Shown here: positions 1-5,857 of the stretch, piece by piece
Position numbering within the stretch: position 1 is the stretch's first letter
Layout: the number at the start of each line of letters is the position of its first letter
DNA from: Bdellovibrionales bacterium
GTDB taxonomy: Bacteria > Bdellovibrionota > Bdellovibrionia > Bdellovibrionales > UBA1609
Direction: 5' to 3'
Length of the DNA stretch: 7,009 bases
Assembly: GCA_026648125.1 (NCBI GenBank)
Contig: JAPKGD010000088.1
Span: 1-7,009 of the forward strand
Notes under the pieces: model-generated
What the model saw: the letters and a program-made list of their open reading frames with translations, nothing else
Told to the model about the DNA's origin: nothing
Database searches by the model: none
Program-made: the position numbers and the translations under genes

Positions 1-95
1 AGATGAGAGATGCAAGTTTAGTTGCCGCGGGAGCTTTGGCATTAGCCAGTATTTATTGGATGAGAAGAAGAAATGAAATCTACCTCAAGCTTTAA
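1..95 (+). CDS. C-terminal end of a probable ABC-2 type polysaccharide-export permease (5' partial)
   Basis: Only the last 30 or so codons lie in the window; the frame is open from the left edge and stops with TAA at 93-95. The peptide reads as a hydrophobic membrane segment (SLVAAGALALASIYW) followed by a basic tail, MRRRNEIYLKL. A final transmembrane helix with a short positively charged cytoplasmic end is what ABC-2 (Wzm/TagG-like) permeases have, and these are normally encoded directly upstream of their ATPase, as here. The gene overlaps the start of the ATPase gene by 23 bases, which suggests translational coupling. The identification rests on position and hydropathy, not on a diagnostic motif. 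An internal ATG at 3-5 is probably just a Met codon of the longer protein. Another membrane protein is possible. Confidence 0.55.
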   Translation, partial: MRDASLVAAGALALASIYWMRRRNEIYLKL

Positions 96-861
96 TTCGC
101 TGGTTAACGTTGAAGACCTTCACCTTTCTTTTGGGCTCCGAATGCATGGGGTGACAAGCCTGCGAAGCCAGTTTGTTAGTTTTATGCGAAATCCTCTCGC
201 TAATTTGCTCCACACTCGAGAGGCCCATCATGTTCTCCGAGGCATCTCCCTTACTGCGAAGCAGGGCGATCGAATTGCGTTAATTGGAAAAAATGGAGAG
301 GGAAAGAGCACTCTTTGTCGTTGCCTGGCAGGGTTTTATAGGCCAACGAAGGGCAAGATTGAGGTGCAGGGTCGAGTGCGATCTATTCTCGATCCTGCAG
401 CAATTATCTATCCCGAGCTGACCGGGCGAGAGAATGCACAGATTCTAGCTGCATTATTGTATCCCGAATTAGGTGAAACGCTCGCGGAGCGAATTGACGA
501 GGCTCTACAGTTCTCTGGTCTTGGAGCATTTTTAGACACTCCGTTTAGATATTATAGTAATGGTATGCAAACTCGCCTTTGCCTCTCGATTGCAACGTGT
601 GCCCCAGCCGATATATTTATTCTTGATGAAGTCTTTGATGGCGCGGATTCCGAATTTCGCGAACGAATTTCTCGGCGAATTATAGATTTGATTTCTCAGT
701 CGGGTGTTGTGTTTTTTGTGAGTCATTCGGAAGCCCAGGTTAGGCGTGTTTGCAATCGGGCGATATTTATAGACTCGGGACGAATACAGGTGGACGGTTC
801 GGTCGACGAAGTCTATCGGGTGTACAATGGATTTATCGAAAACCAGCTCCTCTCGCATTGA
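73..861 (+). CDS. ABC transporter ATP-binding protein, Wzt/TagH/KpsT-type polysaccharide export
   Basis: This 262-residue cytoplasmic ATPase would power export of a lipid-linked polysaccharide (O-antigen, capsule or similar) through the permease encoded just upstream. Visible motifs are Walker A GKNGEGKST (residues 72-80), signature YSNGMQ (161-166), Walker B IFILDE (181-186) and the switch histidine in FFVSHS (His218). The Y-S-x-G-M form of the signature, instead of LSGGQ, is characteristic of the polysaccharide/teichoic-acid exporter branch, as is the long N-terminal lead before the first strand (about residues 20-55). The segment after Walker B reads VFDGAD where relatives usually have something like VLAVGD. 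At 262 residues it lacks the C-terminal glycan-binding domain of long Wzt proteins, so it should recognise its substrate differently. The start at 73 lies inside the permease gene with a purine-rich GAGAAGAAG just upstream. The 3' end overlaps the next gene by 35 bases. The general class is secure; the exported glycan is unknown. Confidence 0.93.
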   Translation: MKSTSSFNSLVNVEDLHLSFGLRMHGVTSLRSQFVSFMRNPLANLLHTREAHHVLRGISLTAKQGDRIALIGKNGEGKSTLCRCLAGFYRPTKGKIEVQGRVRSILDPAAIIYPELTGRENAQILAALLYPELGETLAERIDEALQFSGLGAFLDTPFRYYSNGMQTRLCLSIATCAPADIFILDEVFDGADSEFRERISRRIIDLISQSGVVFFVSHSEAQVRRVCNRAIFIDSGRIQVDGSVDEVYRVYNGFIENQLLSH

Positions 862-1225
862 AGATAGGGAGTTCTTTGCCCTAAAGGAATTTTTGGGGCG
901 TAAGGGCAAGATGCGATTTCCTGTGGTCTCGGGGTCAATGGAGCCTGTCATTATGACGGGGGAAGTAATTGAGGTCGTTCCCATAGCGAGTCGCCTCAAC
1001 GCCTTTGACATCATAGTTTTTCATCAAGAGGGCCAGTTAGTGTGTCACATGGTTGTAAAGAGCCAGAGTTCTTTGAGTGACCAACAGGTTTTAACCTCGG
1101 GATACCGATATCAGTATTTTGATCTGCCCGTGAAAAAGGACAAAGTATTAGGATATGTAACTTCACATCGAATTTCGTTCTGGCGCCGAGTAAAGTTCAC
1201 CTGGAGATTTCTTAGAAAAATTTGA
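827..1225 (+). CDS. S24/S26-family (signal peptidase/LexA-like) serine peptidase, small soluble form
   Basis: The 132-residue protein carries the hallmark box VSGSMEPVIMTGEVIEVVP, with Ser37 as the likely nucleophile. It is followed by FDIIVFHQEG and CHMVVK, where His74 sits where S26 enzymes of the SipW/eukaryotic ER type have their catalytic His and where LexA and E. coli-type signal peptidases have Lys. A C-terminal FDLPVKKDKVLGYV matches the usual family ending (D..PV....VLG.V). Unlike true signal peptidases it has no membrane segment, so the N-terminus is probably cytoplasmic, though the basic aromatic tail (FWRRVKFTWRFLRKI) could touch a membrane. The first 28 residues fit the family lead-in (ALKEFLGRKGKMRF), supporting the start at 827 over the internal Met29 at 911. 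It is co-transcribed and overlapping with the export ATPase gene, and its 3' end overlaps the opposite-strand gene by 63 bases. Substrate unknown; its place in an export operon suggests processing of an envelope component. Confidence 0.82.
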   Translation: MDLSKTSSSRIEDREFFALKEFLGRKGKMRFPVVSGSMEPVIMTGEVIEVVPIASRLNAFDIIVFHQEGQLVCHMVVKSQSSLSDQQVLTSGYRYQYFDLPVKKDKVLGYVTSHRISFWRRVKFTWRFLRKI

Positions 1226-2164
1226 ATTTTCAAACCAAGAACCAGTTTGATTTAGTCGAGTGAGAAGGATGGCTTGCCATTGGTCCATCCAAGGAAACTC
1301 ATCGGGGCGGGCCCGATAGACGGCTTTGATCTGTAGCCATTCGGCTTCGAGGTAATCGATATAGATTTGAAATAAAAAGCTCCGCCTGACTGCGAGAAGT
1401 ATCTCGTTTACATTTGAATTTCGTCCCTCGCAAGGAGTAACGGCCGCAAGCCACCAAATTTCGTAAAGACTCGGAGAGCTTTCAGTCAAAATCTCAATGG
1501 GCCATCCTAGATGGTCTATGGATAATTTTTGAGTGAGATCACTGAGATCGATTCGATTCAAATAGGGATTTTTTAAAAATTCTCCAGAAATGAGAGGAGA
1601 GAGCTGTTTCAAGAGGAACCGGAGTGTGGAAGCGGGCGATCCATCTCCTCCTGGGTGTAAGCGTAAAAGGGCTCGGCGGACTTTATGTTTGTGATAGGGA
1701 CTTTTGAGTTGGCCAAGATCTAAATATAGCCAATAGGTCTTTCGGATATCTCTTATAAGTTGAAATGGTATCTGATTTTTATCTATTAGGTTTTGACGCC
1801 GATTCCATTCTTCGTCATTAAAAATTTCGAGCTCACCAAGAAATGGGAGCATGCGCTTGAGATTGAAAATTGCTCGCCGAGCGACGGAATAATCCGACCT
1901 TTCTGCGGAGTTTCCAAATACAAAAGCTATGTCGAGATCTGAGAAAAGCGGATTAAAACCAACGCCACTTTTGGCGCTTTGTCTGGCCAAGATTCGAAAG
2001 GGCTTCTTAAGTTGAGTTTTAACAACTTGACCTATGAGAGGTGTCAACACGTGACAGTAGAATTTAGAAACAGTTCTATTGAATGGAAGGAAGATACCCT
2101 TATCCAAGAATTTTCCAATGGGCAGGTAGACATTGGATTTCCAGTCAAACATATGAAACCTCAT
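1163..2164 (-). CDS. uncharacterised protein with a divergent nucleotidyltransferase-like (pol-beta superfamily) motif
   Basis: I do not recognise this 333-residue protein as a named family. Its clearest signal is residues 62-81, ending in FSDLDIAFVF, which resembles the pol-beta/MNT nucleotidyltransferase core: a Ser followed about 12 residues later by D-x-D (Asp76, Asp78) inside a hydrophobic strand. LGELEIF (109-115, Glu113) would supply the third acidic residue. The canonical Gly-Ser is Gln-Ser here (RQS, 61-63), so activity is uncertain. The rest is mixed helical, rich in Arg and Trp, with no signal peptide or clear membrane span. Two starts are plausible: ATG at 2162-2164, with AGG four bases upstream but within an inverted repeat, or Met5 at 2150-2152, with a better GAGG six bases upstream. 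The gene is divergent from the large glycosyltransferase gene and convergent with the peptidase gene. A role in modifying or activating an envelope or sugar substrate is only a guess from context. Confidence 0.72.
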   Translation of the reverse strand: MRFHMFDWKSNVYLPIGKFLDKGIFLPFNRTVSKFYCHVLTPLIGQVVKTQLKKPFRILARQSAKSGVGFNPLFSDLDIAFVFGNSAERSDYSVARRAIFNLKRMLPFLGELEIFNDEEWNRRQNLIDKNQIPFQLIRDIRKTYWLYLDLGQLKSPYHKHKVRRALLRLHPGGDGSPASTLRFLLKQLSPLISGEFLKNPYLNRIDLSDLTQKLSIDHLGWPIEILTESSPSLYEIWWLAAVTPCEGRNSNVNEILLAVRRSFLFQIYIDYLEAEWLQIKAVYRARPDEFPWMDQWQAILLTRLNQTGSWFENSNFSKKSPGELYSAPERNSM

Positions 2165-2191
2165 TCTGCCTGCGGCAGCCGATTAGGCAGA
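2165..2191. repeat. overlapping inverted repeats in the leader of the nucleotidyltransferase-like gene
   Basis: TCTGCCT (2165-2171) and AGGCAGA (2185-2191) are perfect 7-base arms around a 13-base loop. Inside the same stretch, CTGCC (2166-2170) and GGCAG (2174-2178) form a second 5-base stem with a 3-base loop; it uses the same left arm, so only one can form at a time. Read on the minus strand, the element ends directly before the ATG at 2164 and contains the AGG that would serve that start. It could be an mRNA hairpin affecting translation, or an operator in the divergent spacer. Confidence 0.5.
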
Positions 2192-2295
2192 CTTTGATAT
2201 GCCACATCATATTCAACCTCTGCACGACTTATACTAGTCTAGAGGTCCCGGGAAAAAAACTCTTGTTGATTTATTTAGGTGTGGCGAATTGCAAT

Positions 2296-2299
2296 AGGA
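2296..2299 (+). promoter_or_regulatory. likely ribosome binding site for the multidomain glycosyltransferase
   Basis: AGGA lies three bases before the ATG at 2303-2305 and directly abuts another ATG at 2300, so 2303 is the more usable start although the spacing is short. It gives the N-terminus MSRIAILTPD, the expected first beta strand of a GT4/GT5-type fold. An upstream in-frame GTG at 2279 would add eight residues with no sign of conservation and only a poor AGG one base before it. Confidence 0.45.
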
Positions 2300-2302
2300 A
2301 TG

Positions 2303-5251
2303 ATGAGTCGAATCGCTATTCTCACACCAGATTTAGTGGGGCCTGTTAAAAATGGCGGAGTCGGTACGGCCTTATATTGGCTTGCCTGTCATCTTGCTAA
2401 GTATCATCAGGTTACAGTTTTTCTGGCATTGGAAGAATCGATTCCTAGGGAAGAATTTGAATTTTGGAAGGACTTTTACCGCAGTATGGGGATCGAATTA
2501 AAAGATCTTCCCCAAAGCGACGATTTGGTTCAGGGTACAAAATTTGGATTAAGGTCCTACCGGGCTTTAATGGCATTGGTACATGGGAATTATGATGTGG
2601 CTCATTTTCCTGATTTGGGTGGGCTCGGTCACTTTTCTGCCCTCGCTAGGCATCAGGGCATTGCTCTACATAGAACTTGCGTCTGTGTTCATCTCCATGG
2701 TCCAACTCTTTGGCATCGACTTGGGAGTGGGGAGCTTCTTAAGGACGAAAGGGATGTGGAGCTGGGCTTTTTGGAGCGAAGTTCGGTTGAGCATGCCGAT
2801 CTCGTTCTCAGTCCCAGCGAATATTTGGCAAACTGGACCCAGGAGCAAGGTTGGAATACTCGGCAGGCTATTAAGGTCATCGGTCATGCTCCTATGCTCT
2901 GGCAACCGCAAAAAAACTTACATGCCGCCGGCCCTCAATCTGAAATGAGGGAAATTTCCTTTATCGGACGGTTAGAAACTCGAAAGGGACTCATCGAGTT
3001 TATTGAGGCGTTAAGCCCCATGGCAACGCCTCGAAGGATAAAATTTATTGGCCGAGACGGACAAGTCCTGGACACAACGGGAAAGAACTTTATTCGGTCG
3101 AAGCTCGAAAAACTTCAACATGAGATTGAGATTATCTCTGACTGGGGACACCACGATGTATTGGAATATTTGAACCGCCATCGCCCGCTCGTCGTATTAC
3201 CTTCTCGTATGGAAAACTCGCCATGCATGGTGACTGAATGTCTTCAGCTTGAGATTCCTTTTTTAGCAAGTCACGTTGGGGGAACAGCAGAGTTGATTTG
3301 CGCTGATGACCATGAAGTTTTATTTCCATTTGGTATCGATAATTTGGCGCGGGCGATAGAAGGGGCCCTTGCAAAACCCGAGGGGCCTCTCGTGGCTCGT
3401 CCTTCAATGCTTTTAAAAAACGCAGGAGACTCTTGGCTAGAATTTCATAAAGACCTTGAAGAATTGGGCGCTTATGAACACACATCTTTCAACAAGGATT
3501 CAAAAGTAGGCCCCGAGAGTCGATCGGTTACGGTTTGCATAGCCACAAAGGGCCGGCCGGAGCTTTTACGTCAGGCTCTCGAGAGTTTGGTCAACCAAAC
3601 CTATAAAAATTTTGAAGTGATCGTAGCAATAGATAGTGAGGCGACTCCGTCTGAACGAGCCACCGTAGAAGTGATCAACTCATTTCAGAGCCTCCTAAGA
3701 ATCACCTCGTTTTTCACCGGAAATGTGGGCCCTAACCGGGCCCGAAATCTCGCGGCTGACCGGGCCCAGTCAGAATTTCTCCTCTTTATGGACGATGACA
3801 ATTTGGCTGAGAAATTCGAGTTGGAGACCTTTTTAAAAGCACAACGTCGTACAGACGCGGATCTGCTTTCTTGCTTTTTTGATCGGCAACAGGATTTTGA
3901 TTGCAAACTAGAAATGAGACATTCGCGCTGGATTGCCATTGGGCCTTGTATTGGTTTGGCTCCAAAGTACAACGTCTTTGGAGATACAAACTTTTTTGTA
4001 AAGAGCGAAAAGTTTGCGCAGAGTGGTGGATTCTCCCCCGAGGTTAGGTTGGGCGAGGACTGGGAGCTTCTCTGGCGTATGCATGATCTAGGCATGAACC
4101 ATTTGGTGATACCTTTAAGCTTGTTTAGGTACCGCGACCATGGAGGAAATCGATCTCTAGAGTTGATTAAAGATGAATCAAAGAAATTCGATGTTCTTCG
4201 GAGCGCTATAAAAAGGTGGCCCGACGGAATAAGAGACCTCGCTATGGTGGGTGCAGAGGGAATTGGTCGATCGAATTCGAGATTGGATGGAGCAGAGCAG
4301 GTGAGCCATTCACCCAAAGAGACGACTTTGTGGAGGCTGTGGGACGTAGAACGCTCAAAAGTATTGGCCACCTCGGAATTGACATTAAACAGCTATGCGT
4401 TTGGCTGGGTCCTCCACACCAAAGCCGGAGATCCCCAGATGATTTTGCCGGTACCTATTGCATCTACCTCTCATTTGCGGGTGAGAGCTTCTATTTATTC
4501 CTCATTCATTGGCTCTTTGCAGGTCTTTGCCGAAGTTGATGGTGCCTTTAATGAGAAATACATGGTGCAAACTGGGCTGTCGGTCGGATGGAATGAGATT
4601 TCCCTTGAAATAAAAGGTGATCGTTTTGGAAGTCGGATGAGATTGGATTTTGGCGAGTCCGCGGGAGAATTTCTCCTTCGAGATCTTGAAGTGAGTGCGG
4701 TTGGCGAAATTGAGTATGATTGCAAGAAAAGACATATTGAAATTTCTGAAATTGAGGAGCTTTCTCCAGATTCAGATCTAGGATTCCAATTTTCTCGAGA
4801 TGAATTTGAGGTGGTAGGTGCGGAATTTAAATTATTGGGTAGTTCGTTAGAAATAAATAGTTTCACCTCTGATCCGCAAATAATCTTTTTGCCCTTAGCG
4901 ATTGAAAGTCAAAATGCCTTCACCATTTTTGAGATAGATTTAGTCGCTGATAATCAAACAAATGGTGATTTTTTCTATCGGTACGAGGGGCAATCTGAAT
5001 TTCCCCCGGAACAGAGAGTCAGCTTTTCAGTTGAAGCAAAGAGGCAAAAGCTGGAAGTCGCAATATTTCATCGAGGCCCCGTTTTGCAATGGCGCTTAGA
5101 TCCAGGGTCACATCCTGGACGGTATGAAATTTTTGGGCTGCGAAATAAGGATCAGGCGCGACGAAAAGAATGCAACAGGCGTGATCGATTGCCTAAACGG
5201 CCAATGCCGCAAGGTAGAGATAAGTTACCTTATGATAACGAGGCGACGTAA
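2303..5251 (+). CDS. multidomain glycosyltransferase: GT4-like + GT2-like + two C-terminal beta-sandwich-like segments
   Basis: This 982-residue protein (numbered from Met at 2303) appears to join two glycosyltransferases. Residues 1-390 are a GT-B, GT4-like unit: an N-terminal loop GPVKNGGVGTA, the second-domain strand SFIGRLETRKG (219-229), and an E-x7-E motif in PSRMENSPCMVTE (Glu304, Glu312) followed by ASHVGGTAELI. Residues 408-630 are a GT-A, GT2-like unit: VTVCIATKGRPELLRQALES, the metal-binding D-D-D in LFMDDDN (497-499), and the catalytic-base region GEDWELLWR (Glu585-Asp586). Two segments at about 712-800 and 857-947 are strand-rich and share an ending, RLDFGESAG and RLDPGSHPG, suggesting tandem beta-sandwich modules that may bind glycan. 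No signal peptide or membrane span is seen, so it should act at the cytoplasmic face on nucleotide sugars. It probably adds two sugars to the glycan exported by the nearby ABC system. The last 33 residues are Arg/Pro-rich and unlike the rest. Donors and acceptor cannot be read from sequence. Confidence 0.93.
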   Translation: MSRIAILTPDLVGPVKNGGVGTALYWLACHLAKYHQVTVFLALEESIPREEFEFWKDFYRSMGIELKDLPQSDDLVQGTKFGLRSYRALMALVHGNYDVAHFPDLGGLGHFSALARHQGIALHRTCVCVHLHGPTLWHRLGSGELLKDERDVELGFLERSSVEHADLVLSPSEYLANWTQEQGWNTRQAIKVIGHAPMLWQPQKNLHAAGPQSEMREISFIGRLETRKGLIEFIEALSPMATPRRIKFIGRDGQVLDTTGKNFIRSKLEKLQHEIEIISDWGHHDVLEYLNRHRPLVVLPSRMENSPCMVTECLQLEIPFLASHVGGTAELICADDHEVLFPFGIDNLARAIEGALAKPEGPLVARPSMLLKNAGDSWLEFHKDLEELGAYEHTSFNKDSKVGPESRSVTVCIATKGRPELLRQALESLVNQTYKNFEVIVAIDSEATPSERATVEVINSFQSLLRITSFFTGNVGPNRARNLAADRAQSEFLLFMDDDNLAEKFELETFLKAQRRTDADLLSCFFDRQQDFDCKLEMRHSRWIAIGPCIGLAPKYNVFGDTNFFVKSEKFAQSGGFSPEVRLGEDWELLWRMHDLGMNHLVIPLSLFRYRDHGGNRSLELIKDESKKFDVLRSAIKRWPDGIRDLAMVGAEGIGRSNSRLDGAEQVSHSPKETTLWRLWDVERSKVLATSELTLNSYAFGWVLHTKAGDPQMILPVPIASTSHLRVRASIYSSFIGSLQVFAEVDGAFNEKYMVQTGLSVGWNEISLEIKGDRFGSRMRLDFGESAGEFLLRDLEVSAVGEIEYDCKKRHIEISEIEELSPDSDLGFQFSRDEFEVVGAEFKLLGSSLEINSFTSDPQIIFLPLAIESQNAFTIFEIDLVADNQTNGDFFYRYEGQSEFPPEQRVSFSVEAKRQKLEVAIFHRGPVLQWRLDPGSHPGRYEIFGLRNKDQARRKECNRRDRLPKRPMPQGRDKLPYDNEAT

Positions 5252-5252
5252 T

Positions 5253-5675
5253 TTAACTGCTGTAGTCTGCTTTAATGTCGATAACTTCGCCACGGGAAAT
5301 GCTTCTGTGGTGATATCGACTGCGAAAAGGACGTCGGATAAAGACGACCTTCTCTGAAGATTCACCACCAATTGCAATTAGCCAGGATATGATGACGAGT
5401 AATGGATTTTGATGCCAGTACGACAACGTAGCTAGGCAGGCGACTAAAATCCGAGGAGTGAAGATAAACCCAAGCCACCAGAGCACGCCACCAAAGGCCA
5501 CACTCGAAAAAAGAAGTGTGAGCCTTGGGAATAGAGTCACAAAAAAGAGAAAAAACAATCCCCGATGGTCCCAATAGTTCTTATTGGCAAACTCAACATG
5601 AGTGAACTGGGACATCAGCGTAACTGCACCCGTTAATGCCAAAAAGGCTAATATAAATTTGAAAAAGAGTTTCAT
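5253..5675 (-). CDS. small conserved-looking inner-membrane protein of unknown function
   Basis: The 140-residue protein starting at ATG 5673-5675 opens with a membrane helix (residues 3-20, FKFILAFLALTGAVTL). It then has a short polar stretch with aromatic and charged residues (FANKNYWDHRG, 29-39), hydrophobic segments at about 40-73 and 74-86, and a last one at 91-103 (PLLVIISWLIAIG), before the motif GGESSEK and a basic tail rich in Arg and His. Three or four spans are likely. The reading frame extends upstream to a TTG at 5736-5738, but that extension (RHTLLSRRLGLIQ) spoils a clean N-terminus and has no good ribosome site, so I prefer the Met-Lys start; its own ribosome site is also weak. 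The overall layout reminds me of a hypothetical family in Bdellovibrio-like bacteria, from memory only. Function is unknown. Its stop lies one base from the stop of the convergent glycosyltransferase gene, and it is divergent from the collagen-like gene. Confidence 0.7.
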   Translation of the reverse strand: MKLFFKFILAFLALTGAVTLMSQFTHVEFANKNYWDHRGLFFLFFVTLFPRLTLLFSSVAFGGVLWWLGFIFTPRILVACLATLSYWHQNPLLVIISWLIAIGGESSEKVVFIRRPFRSRYHHRSISRGEVIDIKADYSS

Positions 5676-5732
5676 TATGGGATTGAGATCTACCATCTGA
5701 ATCAAGCCGAGTCGACGGGATAATAATGTGTG

Positions 5733-5745
5733 TCTCAATTTGAGA
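5733..5745. repeat. short inverted repeat in the divergent spacer
   Basis: TCTCAA and TTGAGA flank a single T, giving perfect 6-base arms. The element sits in the 5676-5857 spacer between the membrane protein gene and the collagen-like gene. It may be a protein-binding site, but arms of this length also arise by chance. Confidence 0.25.
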
Positions 5746-5805
5746 GAGGCCTAAGGTCGGGGTCTGGGATGTCCGAATATACATAGGTACTAATACGACC
5801 ATACG

Positions 5806-5823
5806 TACATACATATGTATGTA
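5806..5823. promoter_or_regulatory. 18-bp perfect palindrome upstream of the collagen-like gene, candidate operator
   Basis: TACATACAT followed by ATGTATGTA is a perfect 18-bp palindrome with no central gap, ending 34 bases before the TTG start at 5858. It follows a stretch rich in ATAC/TACATA words (5776-5804). A gapless palindrome folds poorly as RNA, so a dimeric DNA-binding protein is the likelier reader. I see no convincing -35/-10 pair at a standard spacing; TAATAC at 5791-5796 is a possible -10 box without a good -35. Confidence 0.45.
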
Positions 5824-5841
5824 AAACGCGCAGGACGTAGC

Positions 5842-5849
5842 GGGAAAGG
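5842..5849 (+). promoter_or_regulatory. ribosome binding site supporting a TTG start
   Basis: GGGAAAGG ends eight bases before the TTG at 5858-5860. This purine-rich site is what fixes the start of the collagen-like gene: the frame has a stop (TAA, 5822-5824) just upstream, no ATG before the signal peptide, and the next GTG would fall inside the hydrophobic core. Confidence 0.55.
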
Positions 5850-5857
5850 CCCCTTTT

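Noticed and set aside
2..76. Alternative reading of the left edge ending in an ATGA overlap with the ATPase start
   Set aside because: An ATGA junction is attractive, but the peptide (Cys/Ser/Lys-rich) has no features, while the neighbouring frame gives a clean membrane helix with a basic tail as expected for the permease.
532..1014. 160-codon minus-strand open frame across the ATPase/peptidase junction
   Set aside because: It is antisense to the Walker B and SGSM motif regions and has a random-looking composition.
2212..2235. TTCAAC and TATACT as a possible promoter for the glycosyltransferase
   Set aside because: The spacing is only 12 bases and TTCAAC is a poor -35; TATACT alone is not enough to call a promoter.
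2083..2349. 88-codon plus-strand open frame through the spacer before the glycosyltransferase
   Set aside because: It overlaps the nucleotidyltransferase-like gene on the other strand and the glycosyltransferase start, with Cys/His/Ile-rich random composition.
3685..4371. 228-codon minus-strand open frame inside the glycosyltransferase
   Set aside because: It lies wholly opposite the well-motifed GT2 domain, is Ser/Arg-rich with no recognisable domain, and has no context of its own.
5219..5260. Possible terminator between the convergent stops at 5251 and 5253
   Set aside because: Only a 5-base arm pair (ATAAG/CTTAT) is present, AT-rich and without a following T run, and it lies inside the coding region.
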